64,000 bases of DNA from Membranipora membranacea (Eukaryota; Bryozoa; Gymnolaemata; Cheilostomatida; Membraniporidae). The DNA lies in the NCBI GenBank assembly GCA_914767715.1, contig OU612065.1, forward strand, positions 36,024,001 to 36,088,000, read 5' to 3'. Below are positions 12,894 to 23,735 of the stretch, in pieces. The position numbers and the translations under genes were made by a program. Position 1 is the stretch's first letter, and every line of letters starts with the position of its first letter. Below the pieces are notes generated by a model, which saw nothing but the letters and a program-made list of their open reading frames with translations, ran no database searches and had not been told where the DNA came from.

Positions 12894-13564
12894 AATTATG
12901 GTGATTAATTTTAGCAGTTTTATGCGTGGATGCAGGAATAACTTAACAAGGGCATGCAACTCTTGTTTTTAGTTGCATGTTTATAGTCTTATTCCTAGAC
13001 ATTTTAACGTGTTTCTCTAGATGACAACAGAATCATACTTCTCCTTCTTCATTATATCTTTCATCTATTATAGAACATATATTTCTCTTCCATAACATTG
13101 TTAGTATGCAACTTACCTTTTTGATTTTATTTGAGGAGGGACTGGTTGGTTTGGCTGCCAGGGTTCAACCCAGCTGCCGGGTTTGATGGCTCATACAAGC
13201 ATCTTTTAACGGCATTGGACTTTTTGCGGAGAATTTGTAGCATGCTATGAACTCTGTGGCAACAATCATCTTGACGCGACATCACGCTTAACTCCATTGT
13301 TTAACATTCTGTCGGACTAAACGCCGCACTCACAGCGCAGGATTAAAAGCGCAAGTTATAAGCTGGCAGCAAGTAGCGGGCTCTGGTAAGTTACTCTTTG
13401 GTTTGATTGTGACAGTACCAGCAGTGATCTTAGCACTAGACTGGACTGTAGGCCAAGGGAATTACAATGTGACACTCGTGTGTGATCCATCGTACAGCCA
13501 CAGATATTCTGATTTTATGAAATCTATACCTGTTTAGTTAGCAAAATCTGATGTCCGCGGCTGG

Positions 13565-13575
13565 ATTTTGGTAAT
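13565..13575. repeat. target site duplication, left copy
   Basis: ATTTTGGTAAT is the last stretch that follows the 5S spacer before it breaks off. The same 11 bases return with one mismatch at 18923-18933, where the spacer resumes at exactly the next base. Confidence 0.85.
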
Positions 13576-13843
13576 CCTGTTTATTAGAGGAACTCGAACG
13601 AAAAAAAATTTAGCTGATCTGTACTGTGTCTTTAGAAACTAGTTTTATCTTAGGATGTGTTTTTTTATGATGGTAAAAATTCTCTAATAAACTACCTCTG
13701 CTTAGCCATTGAAAAAGAAAAAAATTGTGGCTGCTGAAAAAAAAGACTAATAAAGAGCAGAGGTCTTCGGTGACTTGCTTAAGGCATCAGTTGTACTGTT
13801 TACTCAACTACTGTCACCAGGACAGGCTACTCCTCTATCAACC
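13576..13843 (-). other. LINE 3' UTR
   Basis: About 267 bases between the ORF2 stop and the left target duplication. On the minus strand the element ends in CTCTAATAAACAGG, without a poly(A) or simple-repeat tail. AATAAA lies just before the end. Targeted LINEs often recognise their own 3' UTR rather than poly(A), so the missing tail fits site-specific priming but does not prove it. Confidence 0.6.
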
Positions 13844-16800
13844 TCACCTGCCCTTACATTTTAAGTTATTTTCTTGGACTATTCTCTCGTTGCAGAAGAA
13901 GTCACTAAATGCTTTTATTTTCCTTTCTATTTCAATTATCTTATTTTCCCTATTCGCTCTCTCAAAAACTATATCATGCCTGCCGTTCCATATCTTCCTA
14001 TTGCACTCTGCTACATATTCAAACACGTTCTTATTGATGGTGTTTCCCTGGTCCTTAGGGGTCAAACCTAAACAGAAAAGGATTTGCTTGTTGTTTTTAT
14101 CCGCATTAATGTGTGTTCCCAGCTTTTTAACAGATTCTATCATTATATTTCTTGACACCTGGAGGGAATTGCATGATGCAAATACGTGTTCTAATGTCTC
14201 TGTTTCTGGTTTTATGCAAAAGTTACAAGTTGTCTTCACTCCTTGTATTTTCCATTTTAAAAGGGTGGCTCCATTTACTATGCCATTCGTGGCTGTCTTC
14301 CACATAAAGCTGGAATTTTGTGATGACACTTTATAATTGTTCCATATCTTAATTAATCGGGTTTTCTCAATTTCATTTAACTCTCGGTTTGTATGAATTT
14401 TAATGGGTAAGAGATCACCCTCTTCTATGATAAATTGATAAAGTTGATTGGTTGACACAAGGCTTATTTTAAGAATGTCTTTAGATTTTTCGTCTATTTT
14501 AGCTAGTACAGTTTGTGCTTTTTTATATTGGTCCAGAAGTTTGAAGCAGTGTGCACTGTTTTTAGTATATGTATGTGGAAACAGATTTCTTGTCCAGAAA
14601 GAGAAAAAATACAAAAAAAGATCCAGTCTTTGGTGTTCGAAGGACTCTTGTACAGGTAGGCATAGGTTATCCTGCAGGTAAGTTGCCTCACAGTAGGATT
14701 TCAGTTCATATAAGCCCATGCCTCCTTTTTCTTTTGCCAGCTCTATGAATTGTCTTTTAATTAATTCTGTTTTTCCTTCTCCGTAGATCAGAGAAAAGGC
14801 AAGCTTTTTCATGAGGGCTGTGTGTATTGCACTGGGTAAAAAGGTGTGTGCCATGTAAAATATTATTGGGTACAATATTGTATTAACTATTATGACTTTC
14901 CCTTTGATGGTACAGGGAATAGTCTGAAAGAAGTTTATTTTACTTTTTAACTTTCGGATGCATTCTAACATATTAATTCTTTCCATTTCTTGGCCGTCGG
15001 TATCTCTAAAAATGATTCCACACACTTTTATCTCATCGACAGCGTACTCGTTGGTTAGTTCCGCTGTACCCAAAGCCAAAAGCTGAGTTTTGGCTCTATT
15101 TAACTCGCTGCCTGTAGCCTGCCGGATGTGATCAAAAAAAGAAAAAATATATTCTACATCGGCGTTATCTTGGCAAAAAAAAAGAAGATCGTCTGCATAG
15201 GCGGTAACTTTAGCTACTTTGTTTGTGGTTAAAGGGATACCCCTGAAGGCAGCTTGGCTGTGTATATATAAAAGAAAAGACTCTACATAAATAACGTACA
15301 GAGATGGTGAAAGTGGGCACCCTTGTCTTACCCCTCTCTGTAGTTTAATGTCTTCAGAAAGGTGGCCATTTATTTGGACAGAGGTGGTAGTATTCTGGTA
15401 AAGTGTTCTAACCATTTTAAGGACTTCAGTATTGAAGTTGAAGCCCTTCATGACCCTGAAAAGAAAGTCCCTGTCTACCAGATCAAAGGCTTTCTTCTGG
15501 TCTAGAGACATAAGGATCCCAGCTTGGTTTTTATTTTTACAGAAGGTGATGACATCCCTTATGAAGATGTTCCCATTATGAATGTTCCTCTCAGGAACTG
15601 CGCAAAGCTGCTCTGATGAAATATTAGATTTTAGGAATTCAGAAAAATATACTTTGTTCAGGTATTTGGTGAGAATTTTATAATCAATGTTTAATAGTGT
15701 GATTGGTCTCTAGTCTGCTGGTGTTTCACAGTTTGATTTTTTTGGAATCACAGTGGTTACTGCCTTCGTCATAGACTTAGGAACTGTATTTTTGGTGTTT
15801 ATTTCAGTATAGACTTCAACTAATATGTCCTGTATGTCATCAAAAAAAAATTTGTAAAATTCTGCCGTTAAACCGTCCATGCCTGGAGTTTTATTATTTT
15901 TCATTGACGAGACTATGTGTTTTAACGTTTCCCTATTTATAGCAAACTCGTTATTTTCCTGCCCTTTAGGTGACACTCGGTGCAGGATCTGAGTTTGAAA
16001 ATGTGGATTGCATTGTTTAGTGGTGTATAAATCTTTATAGAAAGATTCAAAAACTCTGGTGATATTGGTATTATCTGTGAACTTTAGATTGGTATGCGGG
16101 TCGGTTATTTTTTTAATATCTTTTTTAACTTGTCTTTCTTTAAGTCTCTCGTAGAAAAAAGAGGAGCACTTTTCGTCATGCAAGTCTGCCTCTATCCTGG
16201 ATCTTACAAAAAGAGATTTTAATTTCTCGTCATAAAGTTCTTCCAGTTCTCTTTTAAGGTGTATTATTTTGTTCAGATCGGTTTCCATTTCTAATTTATT
16301 TTTTAAATCGTCTTCCATTTCATGGCGCTCTCGCTTTCTGAAAGCGCAGTGTTTAATTGTTACCTTTTTAATTCTTTCTTTAATGTCGTCCCACCATTCC
16401 CCGACTGTGTTAAAAGCGAGGCGTAGTGATCTGCAATCCTCTATTAGGTTTTTAATTAAGTCAATGTAAACATCATCTTGTAGTATTGAATTATTAAGTT
16501 TCCAAAAGGATTTACCAGGGGCAATTGTGCTTGTATTGATTTTGATGGAACAGTGTAGGATTTTATGATCGGAATATGGAAAAAATTCAGATTTAATAGA
16601 AGAGGCACAATCTCTGGGAACAAAAAATTTGTCGAGTCTGCTGGCTGACGCAGCACTACCCGGAAACCAGGTAAATTCGTTTTTTAAAGCTCCTTGTGGT
16701 CTTCTATATGGATCAGAGCAACCGAAAGATATAACTAGCGATTCTAACTCAGAAGAGCCTACCAGGACCTCTCCTCTGGTATGACCCAAGGTGTCGTAAT

Positions 16801-17233
16801 GAATTGAGCTCACGCAGTTCATATCCCCAGCAATGATGTTCATTTTGGACGAAGAAAAAAAAGGTGGAAGTGTAGTTGAAAAAAAAATCTTCCTGTCCGC
16901 TGGTATATTTGGTGCGTAAACACAGATAACTCTGATTTGTTTGTTGTCAAAAGAAAAGTCTACGTAGCAGATTCGGCCGTCATTATTGGAAAAAAAATTG
17001 TCTATGACGCCTGAAAAATTGGGTTTAAAAAGGATCGCCACCCCGGCAGAACGTGAAGTGAGAAAGTTAAAGAAAGATTTACCTTTCCATTCTCTACAGG
17101 TTTCTAAATGAGTCTCTTGAATTAAAAAGATATCAGAGTTAAGTTTTTCGAGAATAGATATTGCTTTTTGTCTTTTTTTAAATTCTGCTATGCCTCGAAC
17201 ATTTAAAGAGGATACTCTAAGTACCTCGGCCAT
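13844..17233 (-). pseudogene. LINE ORF2: endonuclease-reverse transcriptase, one in-frame stop
   Basis: The frame holds 1130 codons from ATG at 17233 to the stop at 13844, broken only by TAG at 15710-15712 (codon 508). The N-terminal AP endonuclease (residues 1 to about 230) shows SLNVRG with N11, QETH with E40, AGDMN at 135-139, RLDKFF with D201 and SDH at 221-223. It nicks target DNA. RT motifs follow: PGMDGL at 450-455, KAFDLVD (motif A), GVRQGCPLSP (motif B) and YADD near 679-682 (motif C). These prime reverse transcription on the nick. A C-x2-C-x9-H-x4-C motif lies near residues 1003-1021. The TAG falls where relatives usually read 'D(W/Y)RPI', so TGG to TAG is the likely change. All catalytic residues I checked are present. 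As it stands, full-length protein would need readthrough. Confidence 0.93.
15710..15712 (-). other. premature stop codon in LINE ORF2
   Basis: The minus strand reads GCA GAC TAG AGA CCA ATC, and the same frame stays open on both sides for more than 500 codons each. The downstream ATG at 15511 would give only a fragment that lacks the endonuclease and the first RT motifs. Confidence 0.9.
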
Positions 17234-17368
17234 AGATAGATTTAAGAAGGAGTTGTTTAGTTTATGAAAGCTTAAAAGAAGGATGAGGAGAAAACTCCAG
17301 AAAAAAAAAAGGGAGCTCTGAGGGGTTTTTTAAGTGGAGGGTGGACTGGGAAAAAAAAAAAAAAAATT

Positions 17369-18448
17369 TCAGTCATCTGTCGCCACGTTTGGCTTTTTCT
17401 TTAGTTCTGTGACCCCCTTTTCCCCCTCCCCATCCAGAACAGAGGATGTCCTTTTGGCATTGTTGTTAGTGATGTTATCGCTATCTACGTCAATCTGCAA
17501 AGAATCATTTTCGAAAGACTCATCAGAAGAGAGGGCAACTTCCTCTGTCCCTGCTGCCTGGGTGGACTCAATCGACTGGGACTGGGAGATGGAGGTGGCG
17601 GCTGCCGGGCTTGCCCATACGTTGGGTTTGGGTGGTGAATCTGATCTCGAATCCGTTGGTTGTGGGTTAGTACTAGAGTTATCTTTAGATTTGGAGTTAG
17701 GGTTAGAATCGAAATACTTCCTGGTTAAAGGTGTCATATGGCCGATGGCCGGAAGATTTTGTTTACTTGAGTCTTTTTTAGTCCATGTTTTGTTTAAAGC
17801 AACTGTACTGTCTTTGTCCAAAAGATCACAAAGGTCGTAGCTATGACCCTTTTGCTTGCAAATACTACACACCTTTACTCTATCGCACTCCTCGTTAGTG
17901 TGGCCAGTCAGATGGCAAATGGTACAATAGTCAAAGGGACAGTCCCTAGCAATATGGGCTGTGGAATGGCACTTGAAGCAAGTTCTGACCTGGTCTCGAT
18001 ACGCGATCCTGAACCCTGATTTGTTAAACCTGACCGACCCTGGAATGATTAACCCCTTCTTGGGCTCTATGACAAACTGTCTCACACCATTCTCAATGGT
18101 TGGGAACTCTTTGAACCTCATCCGTCTACCCTTTAAAACTTTGCCGTATGTGGACATAGCTGCCCACATAGCCTCATCAGGGACCAAAGAGTGACCCTCT
18201 CCAAACTGAGGGGAAATGGTTAGGAGCAGCTCCTTCTTGAGCTCTGAACGTATATTCCACTCAACAGGAGCACTTGCAAGGAATTCCGACAAACTGGTCT
18301 GATCAATAAAACTAACTTCAATGCCATCCCCAATGGGAACGGCAGACTTAACTTTGGAGAGAGGAGTGTACTTTTTTAGATCAGCAAAAAAAAGTGATAC
18401 CAAATCAGTAGACTTGCAGCTCTTTTGGATGACAGCAGAAATAATCAT
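17369..18448 (-). CDS. LINE ORF1: gag-like nucleic-acid-binding protein
   Basis: 359 codons with no stop. Three CCHC zinc knuckles of the form C-x2-C-x4-H-x4-C lie at residues 157-170, 175-188 and 194-207. Such a trio is typical of Tx1-type and several arthropod LINE ORF1 proteins, which coat the element RNA. The N-terminal 150 residues look like the RRM-like region seen before the knuckles in this group, with no further motif I can name. The C-terminal third is rich in S, N, T and acidic residues and is likely disordered. The ATG at 18448 follows the tandem monomers of the 5' UTR. Confidence 0.9.
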   Translation of the reverse strand: MIISAVIQKSCKSTDLVSLFFADLKKYTPLSKVKSAVPIGDGIEVSFIDQTSLSEFLASAPVEWNIRSELKKELLLTISPQFGEGHSLVPDEAMWAAMSTYGKVLKGRRMRFKEFPTIENGVRQFVIEPKKGLIIPGSVRFNKSGFRIAYRDQVRTCFKCHSTAHIARDCPFDYCTICHLTGHTNEECDRVKVCSICKQKGHSYDLCDLLDKDSTVALNKTWTKKDSSKQNLPAIGHMTPLTRKYFDSNPNSKSKDNSSTNPQPTDSRSDSPPKPNVWASPAAATSISQSQSIESTQAAGTEEVALSSDESFENDSLQIDVDSDNITNNNAKRTSSVLDGEGEKGVTELKKKPNVATDD

Positions 18449-18454
18449 GATGGG

Positions 18455-18644
18455 AAAAAAAGAGAAGTGCCTAAACTAGGCCAAATGTAAGCTGCAAGAG
18501 CTTTGTGCAAATTGCACAAAGAAAATTTCCCGCCAAAATGGAGGGAGTGAAAAAAAGAGGAGTGCCTAAGCTAGGCCAAATGTGTGCTGCAAGAGCAAAA
18601 TGCAAATTGCACAAAGAAAAATTCCCGCCAAAACGGAGGGAGTG
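18455..18644 (-). repeat. two 95-bp tandem monomers in the LINE 5' UTR
   Basis: Copies at 18455-18549 and 18550-18644 share 'agtgcctaa', 'taggccaaatgt', 'gcaaattgcacaaagaaaa' and 'cccgccaaaa', with scattered substitutions. An A-run with 'gcagtgaaa' after the second copy looks like the start of a third. 'caaattgcacaaag' holds a short palindrome around TTGCA. Confidence 0.88.
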
Positions 18645-18822
18645 AAAAAAAGCAGTGAAATTACAGCTCAATACAAGTGCTGAGGAGTGTGCCACTCGAA
18701 AAGCCAAGTGAAAGCTGAAGATTCAAATTATTAAATTATTCCAAGAGAATTAATCACAAGATAAAGTTGAATTAAATTGTTACCTTGATCTGCTGAATCA
18801 GAAAAGTCAAAGATGATCCTTT

Positions 18823-18861
18823 CCCCGCCGGCCAGAAATCGTGTGATGATTTCTGCCGGGG
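18823..18861. other. GC-rich hairpin near the LINE 5' end
   Basis: CAGAAATC at 18833-18840 pairs perfectly with GATTTCTG at 18848-18855 across a 7-base loop. The stem extends outward through GGCC-type and CC/GG pairs with small bulges. It lies about 60 bases from the 5' end of the element and could act in RNA folding, initiation or self-processing. I found no hammerhead core, and no HDV-type fold could be confirmed by eye. Confidence 0.6.
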
Positions 18862-18922
18862 CTGGTGCTTCTCGCGCGTTCAAGTAATACAGGGTAATGA
18901 GCCAAGCAAAATATGTGCAATA

Positions 18923-18933
18923 ATTTTGGAAAT
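18923..18933. repeat. target site duplication, right copy
   Basis: ATTTTGGAAAT matches the left copy at 10 of 11 positions, and the 5S spacer resumes at 18934 (tatgtgcac). Confidence 0.82.
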
Positions 18934-19503
18934 TATGTGCACATCGACACACTTAACCTAACTAGTGAACACCAGCCATTATCAGGATTACCGCCTAAAA
19001 GTCATAATTTGTGTTGTCAATAACAATAGCCTATAATGGCTGCTGCAATTTTCCAATTTCGCTAGCTTTCCTACTGGTTATCATTTCTGGAGTATTGCCC
19101 AAAAGTGATAACAATGCAGCACCGGTCTAGCATCTTTTCCGGCATCCTCTTCTTGGCATGGGGGACAAACCTCTGATAGTACCAGCGATCCCCTACGCTA
19201 AGCTTCTCAAGGTTCGCTGCTGCCAAATTAAAATGTGGATTGACACAAAACGCAGGATTTTCCTGAATTTATCTTCTCAAAAATTGCACTTTTCGTCTTC
19301 TTTTTAGTCGCAATACACAAGCTTGCATATGCTGCCGTTTAGGAATATTTGGGGGGGAGGGGGTGAAGAAGGGGGGACGAAGAAGGGGGGGGGGTGCTGA
19401 GCTGACCCCCAAAAATTCACTTCACGCAGCTCAATTTGATGGTAGAGCGAAGAATATAACATGTTGTTTGTTTTTAGGTTGTAAAAGTGGAAAATAATCA
19501 AAA

Positions 19504-19621
19504 GTCTACAGCACCCAGTATTCCCAGGCGGTCACCCATCCAAGTACTAACTGGGCTCGACGTTGCTTAGCTTCAGTGATCGGACGAGAACTGGCGTTTT
19601 CAACGTGATATGGCCGTAGAC
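19504..19621 (-). rRNA. 5S ribosomal RNA, copy 11
   Basis: Consensus sequence; first 5S gene right of the LINE. Confidence 0.98.
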
Positions 19622-20873
19622 AATTATGGTGATTAATTTTAGCAGTTTTATGCGTGGATGCAGGAATAACTTAACAAGGGCATGCAACTCTTGTTTTTAG
19701 TTGCATGTTTATAGTCTTATTCCTAGACATTTTAACGTGTTTCTCTAGATGACAACAGAATCATACTTCTCCTTCTTCATTATATCTTTCATCTATTATA
19801 GAACATATATTTCTCTTCCATAACATTGTTAGTATGCAACTTACCTTTTTGATTTTATTTGAGGAGGGACTGGTTGGTTTGGCTGCCAGGGTTCAACCCA
19901 GCTGCCGGGTTTGATGGCTCATACAAGCATCTTTTAACGGCATTGGACTTTTTGCGGAGAATTTGTAGCATGCTATGAACTCTGTGGCAACAATCATCTT
20001 GACGCGACATCACGCTTAACTCCATTGTTTAACATTCTGTCGGACTAAACGCCGCACTCACAGCGCAGGATTAAAAGCGCAAGTTATAAGCTGGCAGCAA
20101 GTAGCGGGCTCTGGTAAGTTACTCTTTGGTTTGATTGTGACAGTACCAGCAGTGATCTTAGCACTAGACTGGACTGTAGGCCAAGGGAATTACAATGTGA
20201 CACTCGTGTGTGATCCATCGTACAGCCACAGATATTCTGATTTTATGAAATCTATACCTGTTTAGTTAGCAAAATCTGATGTCCGCGGCTGGATTTTGGT
20301 AATTATGTGCACAACGACACACTTAACCTAACTAGTGAACACCAGCCATTATCAGGATTACCGCCTAAAAGTCATAATTTGTGTTGTCAATAACAATAGC
20401 CTATAATGGCTGCTGCAATTTTCCAATTTCGCTAGCTTTCCTACTGGTTATCATTTCTGGAGTATTGCCCAAAAGTGATAACAATGCAGCACCGGTCTAG
20501 CATCTTTTCCGGCATCCTCTTCTTGGCATGGGGGACAAACCTCTGATAGTACCAGCGATCCCCTACGCTAAGCTTCTCAAGGTTCGCTGCTGCCAAATTA
20601 AAATGTGGATTGACACAAAACGCAGGATTTTCCTGAATTTATCTTCTCAAAAATTGCACTTTTCGTCTTCTTTTTAGTCGCAATACACAAGCTTGCATAT
20701 GCTGCCGTTTAGGAATATTTGGGGGGGAGGGGGTGAAGAAGGGGGGACGAAGAAGGGGGGGGGGTGCTGAGCTGACCCCCAAAAATTCACTTCACGCAGC
20801 TCAATTTGATGGTAGAGCGAAGAATATAACATGTTGTTTGTTTTTAGGTTGTAAAAGTGGAAAATAATCAAAA

Positions 20874-20991
20874 GTCTACAGCACCCAGTATTCCCAGGCG
20901 GTCACCCATCCAAGTACTAACTGGGCTCGACGTTGCTTAGCTTCAGTGATCGGACGAGAACTGGCGTTTTCAACGTGATATGGCCGTAGAC
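20874..20991 (-). rRNA. 5S ribosomal RNA, copy 12
   Basis: Consensus sequence; 1370 bp from copy 11. Confidence 0.98.
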
Positions 20992-22245
20992 AATTATGGT
21001 GATTAATTTTAGCAGTTTTATGCGTGGATGCAGGAATAACTTAACAAGGGCATGCAACTCTTGTTTTTAGTTGCATGTTTATAGTCTTATTCCTAGACAT
21101 TTTAACGTGTTTCTCTAGATGACAACAGAATCATACTTCTCCTTCTTCATTATATCTTTCATCTATTATAGAACATATATTTCTCTTCCATAACATTGTT
21201 AGTATGCAACTTACCTTTTTGATTTTATTTGAGGAGGGACTGGTTGGTTTGGCTGCCAGGGTTCAACCCAGCTGCCGGGTTTGATGGCTCATACAAGCAT
21301 CTTTTAACGGCATTGGACTTTTTGCGGAGAATTTGTAGCATGCTATGAACTCTGTGGCAACAATCATCTTGACGCGACATCACGCTTAACTCCATTGTTT
21401 AACATTCTGTCGGACTAAACGCCGCACTCACAGCGCAGGATTAAAAGCGCAAGTTATAAGCTGGCAGCAAGTAGCGGGCTCTGGTAAGTTACTCTTTGGT
21501 TTGATTGTGACAGTACCAGCAGTGATCTTAGCACTAGACTGGACTGTAGGCCAAGGGAATTACAATGTGACACTCGTGTGTGATCCATCGTACAGCCACA
21601 GATATTCTGATTTTATGAAATCTATACCTGTTTAGTTAGCAAAATCTGATGTCCGCGGCTGGATTTTGGTAATTATGTGCACAACGACACACTTAACCTA
21701 ACTAGTGAACACCAGCCATTATCAGGATTACCGCCTAAAAGTCATAATTTGTGTTGTCAATAACAATAGCCTATAATGGCTGCTGCAATTTTCCAATTTC
21801 GCTAGCTTTCCTACTGGTTATCATTTCTGGAGTATTGCCCAAAAGTGATAACAATGCAGCACCGGTCTAGCATCTTTTCCGGCATCCTCTTCTTGGCATG
21901 GGGGACAAACCTCTGATAGTACCAGCGATCCCCTACGCTAAGCTTCTCAAGGTTCGCTGCTGCCAAATTAAAATGTGGATTGACACAAAACGCAGGATTT
22001 TCCTGAATTTATCTTCTCAAAAATTGCACTTTTCGTCTTCTTTTTAGTCACAATACACAAGCTTGCATATGCTGCCGTTTAGGAATATTTGGGGGGGAGG
22101 GGGTGAAGAAGGGGGGACGAAGAGAGGGGGGGGGGGTGCTGAGCTGACCCCCAAAAATTCACTTCACGCAGCTCAATTTGATGGTAGAGCGAAGAATATA
22201 ACATGTTGTTTGTTTTTAGGTTGTAAAAGTGGAAAATAATCAAAA

Positions 22246-22364
22246 GTCTACAGCACCCAGTATTCCCAGGCGGTCACCCAATCCAAGTACTAACTGGGCT
22301 CGACGTTGCTTAGCTTCAGTGATCGGACGAGAACTGGCGTTTTCAACGTGATATGGCCGTAGAC
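22246..22364 (-). rRNA. 5S ribosomal RNA, copy 13, one-base insertion
   Basis: One extra base (plus strand 'cacccaatccaag' against 'cacccatccaag') makes this copy 119 nt. The change lies in the TGGATGGG box of the internal promoter, so the gene could be impaired. The rest of this unit also has single-base changes, for example 'ggactaaaacgcc' and 'taggccaggg', so a local run of consensus errors is possible. Confidence 0.9.
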
Positions 22365-23617
22365 AATTATGGTGATTAATTTTAGCAGTTTTATGCGTGG
22401 ATGCAGGAATAACTTAACAAGGGCATGCAACTCTTGTTTTTAGTTGCATGTTTATAGTCTTATTCCTAGACATTTTAACGTGTTTCTCTAGATGACAACA
22501 GAATCATACTTCTCCTTCTTCATTATATCTTTCATCTATTAAAGAACATATATTTCTCTTCCATAACATTGTTAGTATGCAACTTACCTTTTTGATTTTA
22601 TTTGAGGAGGGACTGGTTGGTTTGGCTGCCAGGGTTCAACCCAGCTGCCGGGTTTGATGGCTCATACAAGCATCTTTTAACGGCATTGGACTTTTTGCGG
22701 AGAATTTGTAGCATGCTATGAACTCTGTGGCAACAATCATCTTGACGCGACATCACGCTTAACTCCATTGTTTAACATTCTGTCGGACTAAAACGCCGCA
22801 CTCACAGCGCAGGATTAAAAGCGCAAGTTATAAGCTGGCAGCAAGTAGCGGGCTCTGGTAAGTTACTCTTTGGTTTGATTGTGACAGTACCAGCAGTGAT
22901 CTTAGCACTAGACTGGACTGTAGGCCAGGGAATTACAATGTGACACTCGTGTGTGATCCATCGTACAGCCACAGATATTCTGATTTTATGAAATCTATAC
23001 CTGTTTAGTTAGCAAAATCTGATGTCCGCGGCTGGATTTTGGTAATTATGTGCACAACGACACACTTAAACCTAACTAGTGAACACCAGCCATTATCAGG
23101 ATTACCGCCTAAAAGTCATAATTTGTGTTGTCAATAACAATAGCCTATAATGGCTGCTGCAATTTTCCAATTTCGCTAGCTTTCCTACTGGTTATCATTT
23201 CTGGAGTATTGCCCAAAAGTGATAACAATGCAGCACCGGTCTAGCATCTTTTCCGGCATCCTCTTCTTGGCATGGGGGACAAACCTCTGATAGTACCAGC
23301 GATCCCCTACGCTAAGCTTCTCAAGGTTCGCTGCTGCCAAATTAAAATGTGGATTGACACAAAACGCAGGATTTTCCTGAATTTATCTTCTCAAAAATTG
23401 CACTTTTCGTCTTCTTTTTAGTCGCAATACACAAGCTTGCATATGCTGCCGTTTAGGAATATTTGGGGGGGAGGGGGTGAAGAAGGGGGGTCGAAGAAGG
23501 GGGGGGGGTGCTGAGCTGACCCCCAAAAATTCACTTCACGCAGCTCAATTTGATGGTAGAGCGAAGAATATAACATGTTGTTTGTTTTTAGGTTGTAAAA
23601 GTGGAAAATAATCAAAA

Positions 23618-23735
23618 GTCTACAGCACCCAGTATTCCCAGGCGGTCACCCATCCAAGTACTAACTGGGCTCGACGTTGCTTAGCTTCAGTGATCGGACG
23701 AGAACTGGCGTTTTCAACGTGATATGGCCGTAGAC
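23618..23735 (-). rRNA. 5S ribosomal RNA, copy 14
   Basis: Consensus sequence. The unit carries private spacer changes such as 'aacgctgtttc' near 23849. Confidence 0.98.

Larger units (their letters stand above)
1..13575. repeat. 5S rDNA tandem array, type A, left block
   Basis: Ten complete or partial units of a 1367-1372 bp direct repeat fill this stretch. Each unit holds one 5S rRNA gene on the minus strand and about 1.25 kb of spacer. The first unit is cut by the window edge, so the array continues to the left. Units are nearly identical; most length change comes from a G-rich tract about 110-150 bp beyond the 3' end of each 5S gene. I see no second conserved RNA gene in the spacer (no U1, U2, U5, U6 or tRNA signature). 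Rare variants, such as 'tactctatgg' near 2431 and 12026 against 'tactctttgg' elsewhere, mark individual copies. Confidence 0.97.
13576..18922 (-). mobile_element. Tx1-type non-LTR retrotransposon (LINE) in a 5S spacer
   Basis: A 5347-bp insertion breaks one 5S unit. It reads on the minus strand: 5' UTR with two 95-bp tandem monomers, ORF1 (gag-like, three CCHC knuckles), a 135-bp gap, ORF2 (AP endonuclease plus reverse transcriptase plus CCHC-type zinc motif), then a 267-bp 3' UTR. There are no long terminal repeats and no clear poly(A) tail. The three-knuckle ORF1 and the endonuclease and RT motifs fit the Tx1 branch of the L1 group. Known Tx1 lineages insert into specific sites, such as Mutsu in 5S genes and Keno in U2 genes. 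This copy sits in the spacer, so its family is an inference that needs a tree. It is nearly intact, with one premature stop. Confidence 0.93.
18449..18922 (-). promoter_or_regulatory. LINE 5' UTR, presumed internal promoter
   Basis: 474 bases lie between the right target duplication and the ORF1 start. The ORF1-proximal half holds two tandem monomers and a partial third. The distal half holds a GC-rich hairpin. LINEs carry their promoter inside the 5' UTR, often as repeated monomers, so promoter function is inferred from position and structure. Confidence 0.6.

Noticed and set aside
13725-14336. 203-codon plus-strand frame
   Set aside because: It lies antisense to the C-terminal part of the LINE ORF2 and shows no domain of its own.
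18731-18952. 73-codon minus-strand frame at the LINE 5' end
   Set aside because: It runs from the target site through the hairpin into the UTR, with no known domain and no link to ORF1. Treated as non-coding UTR.
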